DNA of 64,000 nucleotides from Marinilabilia salmonicolor (GTDB lineage: Bacteria; Bacteroidota; Bacteroidia; Bacteroidales; Marinilabiliaceae), in NCBI RefSeq assembly GCF_003003035.1, contig NZ_PVTS01000011.1, positions 1 to 64,000 on the forward strand, written 5' to 3'. Within the stretch, counting starts at the first letter, position 1. Each line of letters begins with the position of its first letter. The position numbers and the translations under genes were made by a program. Below, piece by piece: positions 47,964-58,372 of the stretch. Below the pieces are notes generated by a model that worked only from the letters and a program-made list of their open reading frames with translations, searched no databases and was not told where the DNA came from.

Positions 47964-49490
47964 TTATTTCCACACAGACTTCAGTGATTTGAATTTCACA
48001 TCAGCATAAAAAGAATTATTCTCCCCGGTTAATACCAACTCATTGTAGATTTCCTCAGGGAAAACCAGATTGGTCTGACTGGAAAGACCACCATTAACAA
48101 AAACCTCAACAGAACTCTGATCTACTATTATTTGAAGATTTAGAATCTCCTCATTAAAAACAACCGGGCTCTCAATTGATTTGCGAAAAGCACCTGAGAA
48201 GTCCGATGTTCCGGATTCTGTCCGGTCAAAAATTAACGCTCCCCTTTCCATATCATATCCAATCGTTACAAGTTCACCATTAGAGTTTTGCAACTTCAGA
48301 ATATTTCCTGAATTTGAAAATCCGCTTATGGAAACAGATAACTCATAAGCATCCGTAGCATCCAAATCCAAACTGACATCATTCGTTACCTGACCGGCAA
48401 ATAAGGCCACCTCTTTTTGCGATATCATATTAATCTCATCTACAATTTTAGAACCAACGATTAGATGCCCGTCCGGATGAGTGTAAAGAAAAAGTTCCCT
48501 GGGTAACGTCATAGCACCTCTGAATACAGAAGCAGGTGTTTGTCCGGCATACTCCCAATTGCTCATCCACCCCATAAAAATACTCCTGCCCTGAGGTTCA
48601 TTGCTCCAGGTCACACCTGCATAATTGTCTTTCCCATAATCGAGCCACAAAGGGTAAGGAGCATTGTCAGGAATAAACTCATTCCCGTCAAAATCACCAA
48701 CAAAGTATTGCGTGCCGGTTCCCCCGTTGGGTGCACCATTGGTACTGACAATCAGCACCCATTTTTCCTCACCATTATAGTCCATTGATATTAAATCGGG
48801 ACATTCCCAAACACCATACGGCAAACCTTCATAATATTCAAAAGCATTCAGTCTGGTCCATTCCAGCAGATTGGCAGAACCATAAAACGTAATGGAATTA
48901 TAGGTCGCCAAAGACATGATCCATTTTTCGGACTCTTCGTGCCAAAAGACTTTAGGGTCACGAAAATCATTAATTCCGGGATTGGGGATTACCGGATTTC
49001 CCTCATACTTTTTGAAGGATCGCCCGTTATCTGTACTATAAGCCAGTGATTGGGCCTGTTTGTCGCCGGCCGAAGTATAAATTGCAATCATGGCATTCTC
49101 CCCAAACCCGGCTGTGTTGTTCTTGTCAATAACAGCACTTCCCGAAAATATTGCTCCCAAATCGTCAGGAAATAAAGCAACGGATAAATGCTCCCAGTGG
49201 AATAAATCTTCACTAACGGCATGTCCCCAGCTCATGTTGCCCCAATCGGTCCCTAAAGGGTTGTGTTGATAAAAAAGATGATATTCACCATCAAGATAAA
49301 CCATCCCGTTGGGATCATTGATCCAGTTTTTCTCTGCGGTAAAATGGATTTGAGGCCGATACTGTTCTTCATAATCGGCCTGTACCTCCTCGTTTTCATA
49401 ATCTATTTCATCATTGTCACAAGAAAGTGTGACAAACCCGACAAGAAACAAATACAACAGGAACTTCACATTTTTTGATTTAAATTTCAT
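47964..49490 (-). CDS. GH32 fructan hydrolase lipoprotein (levanase/inulinase type)
   Basis: This 508-residue protein has a lipoprotein signal (Cys24) and an acidic linker, then a five-blade propeller with the GH32 triad: nucleophile Asp59 (WINDPNG), transition-state Asp178 (FRDPK) and acid/base Glu229 (WECPDL). A C-terminal beta-sandwich module follows. It would sit on the outer membrane or in the periplasm and cut beta-fructans. It is the last gene of the fructan locus, and the acidic linker after Cys is a typical surface-export signal in Bacteroidota. Confidence 0.93.
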   Translation of the reverse strand: MKFKSKNVKFLLYLFLVGFVTLSCDNDEIDYENEEVQADYEEQYRPQIHFTAEKNWINDPNGMVYLDGEYHLFYQHNPLGTDWGNMSWGHAVSEDLFHWEHLSVALFPDDLGAIFSGSAVIDKNNTAGFGENAMIAIYTSAGDKQAQSLAYSTDNGRSFKKYEGNPVIPNPGINDFRDPKVFWHEESEKWIMSLATYNSITFYGSANLLEWTRLNAFEYYEGLPYGVWECPDLISMDYNGEEKWVLIVSTNGAPNGGTGTQYFVGDFDGNEFIPDNAPYPLWLDYGKDNYAGVTWSNEPQGRSIFMGWMSNWEYAGQTPASVFRGAMTLPRELFLYTHPDGHLIVGSKIVDEINMISQKEVALFAGQVTNDVSLDLDATDAYELSVSISGFSNSGNILKLQNSNGELVTIGYDMERGALIFDRTESGTSDFSGAFRKSIESPVVFNEEILNLQIIVDQSSVEVFVNGGLSSQTNLVFPEEIYNELVLTGENNSFYADVKFKSLKSVWK

Positions 49491-49540
49491 AGTCTTAAAC
49501 TTTATTTTGGGCTTAAGTTTATAGTCGTATGTATATTTTT

Positions 49541-49652
49541 AGAGATTGCTTCTCCCGATTTCGTGCCTCATCGGGATCGCAATGACGCTCTTTCACTTTT
49601 TATGGAAGAGGTAGGTTCCGTCATTGCGAGGGCTATGCCCGAAGCAATCTCT
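49541..49652. repeat. 112-bp palindromic REP-like pair
   Basis: AGAGATTGCTTC (49541-49552) is complementary to 49641-49652, and CGCAATGACG (49578-49587) to 49619-49628. Each half resembles the widespread interspersed repeat with CGTCATTGCGAGG and GAAGCAATCTC. It lies between the GH32 and glycan-binding genes and can fold into a long stem-loop that might set relative expression of the two genes. Confidence 0.75.
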
Positions 49653-49714
49653 AATGAAAAAACGCTACTTTAAACTATAGCCTTTTTTCAAAAGACTCAT
49701 CATAAAAACTCATT

Positions 49715-50905
49715 CTAATTTCGTCGAGCCAGATAATTGATTGCATTCTTGGTAAACTTTTGAATATTTCCGTGATGAGGATTTTCACCATCAGGATTAA
49801 GTTCACCCTGTTCATTCTGGTTGAATTCGAATCCACCTATTCCCTGATATATAGCTTTGCCACCATACTCTTCAGTTGGCAAAAACTCTACAACTCCAGC
49901 CATCCAGTAATCCCGAATTCCGCCCCACACACCAAGCCATTCGGCCTGCAGTTCCTCAGTAAACGCCTGATAAATTTCGGGGTTATCATTGGGGCCGATA
50001 CCAAAATATCCGGGAATATTTTCTATCACATGATTATGGTCCTCTTTCCAACCAGGACCGATAACCGGGAACCACATATAACCATCATCATCGACATTCA
50101 TAGAAATTCCGCTATAAACAGGATGATTGCTTACATTGTGAGCCCATCCGCCATTTTCTGCATCCAGGGTAACACCTATCCCCCAACTGTCAGGGTTATC
50201 AGAACCTTCGCCCGAACCAATAACCATTGGGAACTCACTGGAAATTCGTCCCAAATCCCATAAATAGCCACAGGCATGGGAGTTCAACAACAGACCGCCA
50301 CCATCTTTATAAAAGCTATTCACTGCACTCAGAACCGAATTATCCAATGCAATCTCCGGCAATTCAGCACTCATATCATAGTACCACCAGAGCACACGAT
50401 ATTTTGACAAATCTGCCTCTCCGTTTTGAACTTCCTCAAAGCTTACAAATTCACCATTGTCATAATTAGAGAAAAACCACTCAGCGGCCGCTTTTTCGTC
50501 ATCGTCTTCGATAGTAGCAACACTCGAATGTGCACTAAGAAATCCAATATAAAACAACTCGGTGACATTTATGATGTAATCGTTATAGACGTTACCATTT
50601 ACCAATCTCACAGAAACAGGCTCCGAGAAATCCATTACACCCCCAATTTCAGGGCTCATTTCCACCCCTGCGGGTACATCAATCTCCACATTCAAGTTGG
50701 TTAAATCAGTACCATCCGGAACCTGAACATTAATTTCTCCATCAATTTCATTGATTTCACCTTCAACACCATTTACAGAAAAGCTCATTATTTGGGTATC
50801 TCCATCAAGCTCAAGGTTGCTGGCTGTCCATTCCTCCTGGCAGGAGCTAAAAAGCCCCCCTGCCAAAAGAAATATCATTACTGAAGCTATACTATTTCGT
50901 TTCAT
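49715..50905 (-). CDS. Surface glycan-binding lipoprotein (DUF4960, SusE-position)
   Basis: This 396-residue protein has a lipoprotein signal (Cys22, FSSCQEEW), an Ig-like N-terminal region (about 25-115) and a C-terminal DUF4960 domain with DGGGLLLNSHACGYLWDLG. DUF4960 proteins occupy the SusE/F position in the levan locus of Bacteroides and bind fructan at the cell surface. It follows susD and precedes GH32, as expected for that role. Confidence 0.85.
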   Translation of the reverse strand: MKRNSIASVMIFLLAGGLFSSCQEEWTASNLELDGDTQIMSFSVNGVEGEINEIDGEINVQVPDGTDLTNLNVEIDVPAGVEMSPEIGGVMDFSEPVSVRLVNGNVYNDYIINVTELFYIGFLSAHSSVATIEDDDEKAAAEWFFSNYDNGEFVSFEEVQNGEADLSKYRVLWWYYDMSAELPEIALDNSVLSAVNSFYKDGGGLLLNSHACGYLWDLGRISSEFPMVIGSGEGSDNPDSWGIGVTLDAENGGWAHNVSNHPVYSGISMNVDDDGYMWFPVIGPGWKEDHNHVIENIPGYFGIGPNDNPEIYQAFTEELQAEWLGVWGGIRDYWMAGVVEFLPTEEYGGKAIYQGIGGFEFNQNEQGELNPDGENPHHGNIQKFTKNAINYLARRN

Positions 50906-50943
50906 AACAAATATCTTTTTTTAATCACTGAATTACAGCACAA

Positions 50944-52629
50944 TTAATAACTTGGGTTTTGGTCATAAAGTCCCTTACTAAAGTTTATTTGCTGAAGCGG
51001 AATGGGAAGGTATTCATCCTTATTTTTATCAAAATCCCCATTTTCATAATAGGTGATTCGTTGCGCCTCAGACTGATAATACTCGTTCAAAACGCTATCG
51101 GCAACACCCCAGCGCACCAGGTCGAAAAATCGGTAGCCTTCCATGGCAAACTCCAATCTTCGTTCCCAGCGTAAAGCTTTCCGTGCAAAATCATTGGTCC
51201 AGTCACAATTGACTCCGTCCTCATACAGAGCAGTTTGTAAGTTAGGAGCATACTCAATTTTTGGAGTACTCACCTGCGCTCTGGCTCTGATTTTATTTAT
51301 CAACGGCAGCGCTTCATCTTCTCTGTTCAGTTCAATCAAAGCTTCGGCACGCATCAGCAACACATCAGCATAACGTATAATGATGCGGTTTTTCGAATTA
51401 CCATAAAATGGGTCAATGTTTATGAATGCATCGCTCTCGGGATCGACATTCTCTTTCAATGAAGCATAAACTCCGTAAATCCCGGGATTTCTGTTCCAGC
51501 TCTCCTCATAAATCTGATTATCATTGTATTTAAAAGGATAACCGGGTATAGCTACAGTATGGTACAAACGCGGATCAACAGTATGGATTCCTTCATCATA
51601 AGGTTCATCGTTATAGGAATCAAAAGCAGGCAGTCCGTTCTGTGTTTTAAAAGCATTCACCAGGTTATGACTTGGTTTATGAAAATCACAGCAGCCAAGC
51701 CCCTGTGGTGTAGCCAGCACATCTGAGAAATTCAGACGCCCGTGAAATGTTCCGTCATCATGGGAAAATTGAATGGAGAAAATGGCCTCCGGGCCGTTCT
51801 CATACGAACCGTGAATAAAATTATTGGCAAAATCCGGCTCCAGGGTGTAGGGAGAGCCCATGACATACTCAGTAAGCTGAAGCACCTCATTCAACATTGC
51901 CTGGTCAACCCCTGTGACGTTGTGTTGTGCATCCTGCTGGTAAGCCTGATAAAGCAGCACACGCGCCAGATAGGAAGCAGCGGCATAACTGGTAACACGT
52001 CCAACCTCATCTTGTTGTTTCGGGGTGTTTTCGTAAGCAAAACGGAAATCATCGGCAATCCTTGACCAAGATTCATCATTGGACAGTGCAGTATTGGAGA
52101 TGGTTTCATAATCTTCAGCAGGCACGGTTTCATCGATATAAGGCACATTTTTGAACAAGACCTTCAACAGAAAATAAAAATGTCCCCGGATAAAACGCAA
52201 TTCTCCGGTGCGTTCTGCTTTTTGTTTATACTGCTCCTCTGTCACAGAGTTCAAAACCCTGAGCGCTGCATTGGTTCTGGAAATACCAACATAGAGATTG
52301 AACCACATACCATCAGTGGGTCCCGCATCCAGACGCATATTCTCAGAGATTTCGTAAAAGTGAAAATCATCAATATCGGCCTCATCGCGACCTCCTTTGT
52401 AAGCATCATCAGACCTCACACTGCCATAAGGCCATAAACTGAATGGCACATCATAATGGTCGTTGCCAAGCATGGAATAAGCGGCAATCACCAGTTTGTC
52501 AATCTCATCGGGCGAGGTTACCTGACTTTCGTCGAGTACTCCCTGTGGTGTTTGCTCCAGAAAGCTGTCCTTACAACCACTGAAAAGCACCACCAACACT
52601 GCTGCAAAATATATTATTGTTCTTTTCAT
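50944..52629 (-). CDS. SusD-family glycan-binding lipoprotein
   Basis: This 561-residue protein has a lipobox at Cys19 (LFSGCKDSF) and the TPR-rich SusD fold, including the motif RFIRGHFYFLLKVLFKNVPY and the C-terminal RWGVADSVLNEYY region. It forms the lid of the SusC pore and binds fructan. It starts 11 bp after the susC stop, so the two are translated together. Confidence 0.95.
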   Translation of the reverse strand: MKRTIIYFAAVLVVLFSGCKDSFLEQTPQGVLDESQVTSPDEIDKLVIAAYSMLGNDHYDVPFSLWPYGSVRSDDAYKGGRDEADIDDFHFYEISENMRLDAGPTDGMWFNLYVGISRTNAALRVLNSVTEEQYKQKAERTGELRFIRGHFYFLLKVLFKNVPYIDETVPAEDYETISNTALSNDESWSRIADDFRFAYENTPKQQDEVGRVTSYAAASYLARVLLYQAYQQDAQHNVTGVDQAMLNEVLQLTEYVMGSPYTLEPDFANNFIHGSYENGPEAIFSIQFSHDDGTFHGRLNFSDVLATPQGLGCCDFHKPSHNLVNAFKTQNGLPAFDSYNDEPYDEGIHTVDPRLYHTVAIPGYPFKYNDNQIYEESWNRNPGIYGVYASLKENVDPESDAFINIDPFYGNSKNRIIIRYADVLLMRAEALIELNREDEALPLINKIRARAQVSTPKIEYAPNLQTALYEDGVNCDWTNDFARKALRWERRLEFAMEGYRFFDLVRWGVADSVLNEYYQSEAQRITYYENGDFDKNKDEYLPIPLQQINFSKGLYDQNPSY

Positions 52630-52640
52630 CGTTCCTCTTT

Positions 52641-55600
52641 TTAAAATGTAGCATTAATACCAAAAGTGAATGAAATGGGTTTTGGATATCCAAATCCGGT
52701 GTTTTCAGGGTCAACACCTGTAAAGTCCTTGCTGGCTATTGTGAACAGATTTTGACCGGAAACATAAACCCTGAATCGTTGCATTCTGATTCTTGAAGAG
52801 ATACTCTCCGGCAGCGTGTAGCCAAACTGGGCATTTCGCAGTTTCAGATACGACCCGTTTTCCACATAATAAGTGGAGAATCGTCCTTCGTTATTGATAT
52901 TGGTTGACTGAAGCGCAGGAATATCCGAATCAGGATTGGCCGGACTCCAGGCATTCAATAAGCGGGTTCCCTTATTGGAGCCGGTTTCTCTTACACTCCA
53001 GAAATCGGTAAAGGTTTTCATCGCATGCACATTCAAATCCACATTGTGAACCCCTTCGGCAAAAAGACTCAAATCGAACTGACGATACTCCAGATTGATA
53101 TTCAAACCATAAGTAAAATCAGGATGCGGGTCACCAATCCAGGCGCGGTCTTCCTCAGTAATGAAGCCATCTTCATTCAAATCTTTGTATCTGATGCGGC
53201 CCAAACCTTTACCATCCTGTACGGCATGATTGTCCACCTCATCCTGGGTTCTGAAGAGACCATCAGTAACATATCCAAACATTGACCCGATTGGACGTCC
53301 AAGGATATTTCCTCCCTGTTCTCCTGTGCTGTAGGCATTCCACACATATTCCGGGAGTTCAGTGATTTCATTTTTGTATGCAGAGATATTTCCACTGATG
53401 TCGTACGACAACCCGTTGCTCATTTCTCCACGATACCCCAGAGAAAAGTCTAATCCGGTATTCTTCATGGATGCCCCGTTAAAAGTCTGACTACCGCCTT
53501 CGCCAATTACAGCAATATAAGGAGGTGTAACAAGCATATCCTCAGTCTCTTTCTGATAAACCTCAATGGTTCCGTAAATGGTTTGTTTCAGGAAACCAAA
53601 ATCCACACCTATATTACTCTGGGTCGTGGTTTCCCATTTCAAATCAGGATTCCCGATTTGCTCTCTTTTAAATCCTGAGGGCAACTGGCCGGTTCCTTTG
53701 CCTTCGATATCATAAGCAGTACCACGAATAATCACCCACGTAGGGTCAGCAATACCATAATCGGGAACAAAAGAGGTCAGCGTTCCATAATATCCGTCAT
53801 AACTCTGATTTCCTGTCTGGCCCCAGCTGGCGCGTAACTTCAAATCAGAAACAAAATCAGCATTGTCCATAAAAGATTCCTGGCTGATTCTCCATCCTAA
53901 GGAAAAAGCAGGGAAAAAACCGAAGCGATTATTTTCTCCGAAACGTGAGGAACCATCATACCTTACTGTGGCTGATGCCATATATCGATTATCGTAGGTA
54001 TAATCGGCCCGTCCAAAATATGAAAGAAGAGAATAACCAATTGAACCACCGGTAGTTCTGGCATCGCCGGTTCCGGTATTGGGCCACATAAAATCAGTGG
54101 TTTCCACATCAAATCCCTCCTTTGTGGCGTTAAAATCTATATTTTCTTCCCGGAACATTTCTGTACCGGCCAGAAAATCAACATTGTGGTTGCCGGTCTG
54201 AAGATTGTAAGTGGCTGTATTGGTCCAGGTCCATTTCAACCAGTGTCCCTGTTGCATATCAACCGCAGTCCGGTCGTTTTTAAGGAATCCTGCCTGATAA
54301 CTTCTGGTGAAACTTCTTTTGTAGAAATTCCCGTAATCCAGTCCGAAGCTGGTTTTAATATTCAATCCTTCAACAGGTTCCAGGTTGGCATAACCATTTC
54401 CAAAAGTACGCCAGTAACGGTAACTGTTGTCTTTATTGGCGTCCAGCACCCTGAGTGGGTTATCACGGTCGTTCATACCTCCCGTAGGGCCACCCCATCC
54501 ACCATCTTCAGTGTAAACAGGAATAACCGGCAAAGCCTGAATGGCCTGGTCTATTGCCGCTCCCGCATTGGCTTCCAGCTCCTGAGTCATATTCAGAGTG
54601 AAATTTTCACCAATGGTCAGTTTATCATCCCAAAGCTTATATTCGGAGTTCATCCGTGTGGAAACACGGCTGAAATTACTGTGCTTGATGATTCCTTCGT
54701 TGTCAAGGTAACCGACAGAGAAAAAATAGTTTCCTTTTTCTGTTCCATTGCTCACTGATAGGTTATAAGACTGCATAAGAGCAGGACGGGTGACTTCTGA
54801 AAACCAGTCTGTATCAGCAGGTCGCATGGTTTGAGCTGCATCCAGATAAGCCGGCAGTAAAATTTTATTAAGTTCGGGATTCCCGTTTCCATCGTAGCCC
54901 CAATCGTATTCATACCCCATATTATTGGTATTGGGTTCAGCGCCCCTGTTCACATAGGCCTGCCACATAGCCTGTCCGTATTGCTCTGTATTTAATACAT
55001 CAATCTTGTTGTTGTAATAAGATGAGGAAAGGTATGCATCAAATTCAACAACCGTTTTACCTTCTTTGGCCTGTTTCGTGGTAATAACAATTACCCCATT
55101 GGCGGCACGTGAACCGTAAATACTGGCTGCCGACGCATCTTTCAGCACCTGAATACTCTCAATATCATTGGAGTTCAATTCATGCATACCTGCCTGAGTA
55201 GGAACACCGTCAATGATATAAAGCGGATTATTATCGGACCTCAGAGAGTTGATTCCGCGAATGTTGATGCTGGCATTTCCTTTTGGACTACCGTCTGAAG
55301 TAATGCGCACACCCGGAATCCGTCCCTGCAATGCTTTTATCGGGTTGCTTTCCGGACTTTTCATCATGTCATCCACTTCCACAACCGAAACGGCTCCGGT
55401 AATATCAGAGCGTCTCTGTGATGAGTAACCGGTCACTACAACCTGTTCCAAATCCACATATTCCTGTTCCAGGGTTACATTAATGGTTCGCTGCCCATTT
55501 ACAGGAACCTGAACAGTCTTCATACCAATGAAACTAAATACGAGCGTTTCTTCTCCCGACACATTAATAGAATATTGTCCTTCCGCATCGGTTATAGTCC

Positions 55601-55775
55601 CCTCCGTTGTTCCTGCTTTCACAATGGTAACACCGGGCAAAGGATATCCCTCTGAATCGACGACTGTACCGGTAACCTCAATCCCCTGGCCCATAACCCC
55701 GGGGATAAACAGCCCCACAAAGGCCATTATGAGCAAACCCCTTTTCAAGGTTCTAAAATTTCGATTTTTCTTCAT
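52641..55775 (-). CDS. SusC-family TonB-dependent transporter
   Basis: This 1044-residue outer-membrane protein has a signal peptide, a carboxypeptidase-regulatory-like domain (about 30-115), a TonB-box/plug region (LEQVVVTGYSSQRRSDITGA, then SINIRGINSL and YIIDGVP) and a beta-barrel that ends in a Phe (GINATF). It imports fructo-oligosaccharides with the following SusD protein. It follows the fructokinase with a 58-bp gap. Confidence 0.96.
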   Translation of the reverse strand: MKKNRNFRTLKRGLLIMAFVGLFIPGVMGQGIEVTGTVVDSEGYPLPGVTIVKAGTTEGTITDAEGQYSINVSGEETLVFSFIGMKTVQVPVNGQRTINVTLEQEYVDLEQVVVTGYSSQRRSDITGAVSVVEVDDMMKSPESNPIKALQGRIPGVRITSDGSPKGNASINIRGINSLRSDNNPLYIIDGVPTQAGMHELNSNDIESIQVLKDASAASIYGSRAANGVIVITTKQAKEGKTVVEFDAYLSSSYYNNKIDVLNTEQYGQAMWQAYVNRGAEPNTNNMGYEYDWGYDGNGNPELNKILLPAYLDAAQTMRPADTDWFSEVTRPALMQSYNLSVSNGTEKGNYFFSVGYLDNEGIIKHSNFSRVSTRMNSEYKLWDDKLTIGENFTLNMTQELEANAGAAIDQAIQALPVIPVYTEDGGWGGPTGGMNDRDNPLRVLDANKDNSYRYWRTFGNGYANLEPVEGLNIKTSFGLDYGNFYKRSFTRSYQAGFLKNDRTAVDMQQGHWLKWTWTNTATYNLQTGNHNVDFLAGTEMFREENIDFNATKEGFDVETTDFMWPNTGTGDARTTGGSIGYSLLSYFGRADYTYDNRYMASATVRYDGSSRFGENNRFGFFPAFSLGWRISQESFMDNADFVSDLKLRASWGQTGNQSYDGYYGTLTSFVPDYGIADPTWVIIRGTAYDIEGKGTGQLPSGFKREQIGNPDLKWETTTQSNIGVDFGFLKQTIYGTIEVYQKETEDMLVTPPYIAVIGEGGSQTFNGASMKNTGLDFSLGYRGEMSNGLSYDISGNISAYKNEITELPEYVWNAYSTGEQGGNILGRPIGSMFGYVTDGLFRTQDEVDNHAVQDGKGLGRIRYKDLNEDGFITEEDRAWIGDPHPDFTYGLNINLEYRQFDLSLFAEGVHNVDLNVHAMKTFTDFWSVRETGSNKGTRLLNAWSPANPDSDIPALQSTNINNEGRFSTYYVENGSYLKLRNAQFGYTLPESISSRIRMQRFRVYVSGQNLFTIASKDFTGVDPENTGFGYPKPISFTFGINATF

Positions 55776-55833
55776 GATTTTGCTGTTTAAGTTGACTGTA
55801 TAGATTTATTCCAATTCTCATAACATGAATGCT

Positions 55834-56715
55834 TTATTTACCAATACCGGACACCAGCTCTTCCGGAATCACCGGCATTGCACCTGCCCGGGTGCAAACA
55901 AACGCCGAGATTTCAATAGCAGAGCGATGAATCTCTTTTAAAGATTTATTTGCCAGTAACCCGATGGTCAGTGCAGCCGTGAACGAGTCTCCTGCTCCTA
56001 TCGTATCTGAAACCTCTACTTTCGGAGTTTCCATTTCCGACATCTCCTCGCGGGTAATTAGGGCACTTCCGTTACTGCCTTTGGTCAAAGCAACCAAACG
56101 CAGATTATATTCCTCCAAAAACTGCCGGCAAACAGACACATCATCTCCTGACATATTGAACAGTTTTCTCAGCTCATCTAATTCTTCATCGTTAATTTTG
56201 AATACAGTAGCATGCTCCAGTGAGCTTTCGATAATCTGGCGACTATAAAAAGACTGTCTCAGATTGATATCAAAAACCTTAATACACTTCTCGGGAGCCA
56301 TTTCTAAAGCGTGCTGAATGGTTTTGGAGGAAACTTCGGAGCGTTGTGCCAGGGAACCAAAACAAATGGCATCTGCCGACACAATGGCCTCTTTAGCCGC
56401 GTCGTTCAATACAATAAAATCCCATGCAACATTCTCATTTATCAAATAATCAGGAACTCCGTCCACTAACTTTACATCCACCGTTCCTGTTGGTTTATCA
56501 ACACGGGAAATACCATTCGTCAGGTTTCGCTCCTGAATAATCTTTAATATTTCATCTCCCTCTTTATCATTTCCAACAGCACTGACTGCTGCCCCGCGCG
56601 CACCCAATTGTTGAGCGTGCCAGGCAAAATTGGCGGGAGCCCCGCCCAATTGTTTGCCTTCGGGTAAAAGATCCCACAGAATCTCTCCTATTCCGACTAC
56701 AATTTTTTTCTCCAT
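55834..56715 (-). CDS. PfkB-family fructokinase
   Basis: This 293-residue kinase has the two PfkB signatures: GGAPANFAWHAQQLGA near residue 20, and DTIGAGDSFTAAL (about 235-247), whose Asp is the catalytic base. It phosphorylates fructose released by the GH32 enzymes to fructose-6-phosphate. Its place in the locus matches the levan/fructan cluster of Bacteroides. Confidence 0.93.
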   Translation of the reverse strand: MEKKIVVGIGEILWDLLPEGKQLGGAPANFAWHAQQLGARGAAVSAVGNDKEGDEILKIIQERNLTNGISRVDKPTGTVDVKLVDGVPDYLINENVAWDFIVLNDAAKEAIVSADAICFGSLAQRSEVSSKTIQHALEMAPEKCIKVFDINLRQSFYSRQIIESSLEHATVFKINDEELDELRKLFNMSGDDVSVCRQFLEEYNLRLVALTKGSNGSALITREEMSEMETPKVEVSDTIGAGDSFTAALTIGLLANKSLKEIHRSAIEISAFVCTRAGAMPVIPEELVSGIGK

Positions 56716-56731
56716 GACTTTTTATTTTGGG

Positions 56732-56983
56732 AAATACCCGTTGCCCTTAGGGATTGTGCCGAAATAACTTGCCGCTTTAAACTTGTTCTTTTGCTCTTTA
56801 ACTTCCTTGAAAACCCATTAAATAGCTCGCTATTCGCAGTATTTTCAAGTCGGTAAAGAACAAAATAACTTCGTTAAATCTGTCAATATATTTCATTACA
56901 AACCCTTAGCCCGACAGGTAAGTGCTGCCTTTTTTGCGGGCAAACACCCGGTTTAACATGCTGACTTCAGACAACGGGTATTT
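56732..56983. repeat. 252-bp element with perfect 12-bp terminal inverted repeats
   Basis: AAATACCCGTTG (56732-56743) and CAACGGGTATTT (56972-56983) are exact inverted repeats. Inside lies a second imperfect stem (TTGTTCTTT ... CTTGAAAA ... TTTTCAAG ... AAAGAACAA). The element fills almost the whole 273-bp gap between fructokinase and the porter gene and has no ORF. It is either a MITE or a very long regulatory hairpin. Confidence 0.6.
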
Positions 56984-56988
56984 TGGTT

Positions 56989-58341
56989 TTATTCTTCTCT
57001 CAATCCTAACTCTGACTCAATCTCTTCCAGTGATTTTCCTTTGGTCTCCGGTATTTTTGCCATAATAAATACAAAGGCTACGATGGTAAAGACCAGGAAG
57101 AATCCGAAGGCAGCGGCTCCGCCCAGACCGTTGAGCATCCAGGGGAAAAACTGCACCACGATGAAAGTACAAACCCAACTTACTGCGGTAGAAACCGACA
57201 TGGCTATTCCACGAATCTTATTGGGATATATTTCCGAAGTAACCACCCACATTACGGGTGCCAGAGAAGCGGCAAAAAAGGCGATGTATCCAAGAATTGA
57301 TATCAACACACCCAGACTGTCTGCTCGTCCGGTCATAAATGCAAAAACCAGGTAGAGAAGAGAAATGGTCATACCACCTGTGCCTATGAGCAACAGTTTT
57401 TTCCTGCCAATCCGGTCTATCAGCCAAACGGCAACCAGGGTAAACAGAAAGTTTACCACCCCAACCATAATGGCCTGCAAAAGAGCCATATCGCTCCCCA
57501 CTCCGGTTTGATTAAAGATGGTGGGAGCATAAGCAATGATTGCATTGATACCGGTGATCTGCTGAAAGGCTGCCAGCATGATTCCCAGAAATACAACCTT
57601 GCCCAACTTACCTTTAAACAAGGATGAAAACTTCACTCCTTTTCCTGACTTCCTCTGGTCCTCTTCAATCCTTGTCAGAATAGAGTCATACTCTTTCTGA
57701 GCATTCGCCGTTCCGGCAACTTTTTTCAAAACACCCAGTGCTTCATCCTTGTAACCTTTTAAGATGAGCCACCGTGGACTTTCCGGAAATTTTATCAACA
57801 TAGCGGCAAGAAACGGAATGGCAATAAACAAAGGACTTGCCAGCATCCATCGCCAACCTTCATCGAATCCTATCATGTAATAATCAAACACATAAGCACC
57901 TAATATCCCAATTACAACCCCCAACTGATTAAAGGTTCCCAAAGTTCCTCGGACTCTTGCGGGTGATATTTCGCTTATATAAGTGGGTACCATAACAGAA
58001 ACTGCTCCCACACCGACTCCTCCGATTACTCTTGCCAGCGACAGCGCAATCATTGAGTTGGCCAACCCACTCCAAACGGCTGAAATACCAAATAAAACGG
58101 CGGTAATGACCAATACCATTTTGCGTCCGATTTTCTCGGACAACGAACCGGCAGTAAAAGCACCAATCATACACCCAATAATCAGAGCACTGACCACCAG
58201 GCCAATCTGAAACTCACTCAAAAGAAACTGCGACTTTATGGAAGAGACCGCACCGGAAATGGCAGCCATATTAATTCCAAAAATCAAACTCCCCATCACT
58301 GCTACAATGATGGCCCACAACAAATTTTTTTCAATCTTCAT
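56989..58341 (-). CDS. Sugar porter family MFS transporter (fructose importer)
   Basis: This 450-residue protein has 12 predicted TM segments and the sugar-porter signatures GRKMVL, FPESPRWLILKG, QQITGINAIIAYAP and PETKGKSLEE. It would bring fructose across the inner membrane in symport with protons. It lies between a GH32 gene (31-bp gap) and the fructokinase gene, so hydrolysis, uptake and phosphorylation are encoded together. Confidence 0.93.
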   Translation of the reverse strand: MKIEKNLLWAIIVAVMGSLIFGINMAAISGAVSSIKSQFLLSEFQIGLVVSALIIGCMIGAFTAGSLSEKIGRKMVLVITAVLFGISAVWSGLANSMIALSLARVIGGVGVGAVSVMVPTYISEISPARVRGTLGTFNQLGVVIGILGAYVFDYYMIGFDEGWRWMLASPLFIAIPFLAAMLIKFPESPRWLILKGYKDEALGVLKKVAGTANAQKEYDSILTRIEEDQRKSGKGVKFSSLFKGKLGKVVFLGIMLAAFQQITGINAIIAYAPTIFNQTGVGSDMALLQAIMVGVVNFLFTLVAVWLIDRIGRKKLLLIGTGGMTISLLYLVFAFMTGRADSLGVLISILGYIAFFAASLAPVMWVVTSEIYPNKIRGIAMSVSTAVSWVCTFIVVQFFPWMLNGLGGAAAFGFFLVFTIVAFVFIMAKIPETKGKSLEEIESELGLREE

Positions 58342-58372
58342 AGCTCTATATTTTTGCCAATTGAATTGGCCT

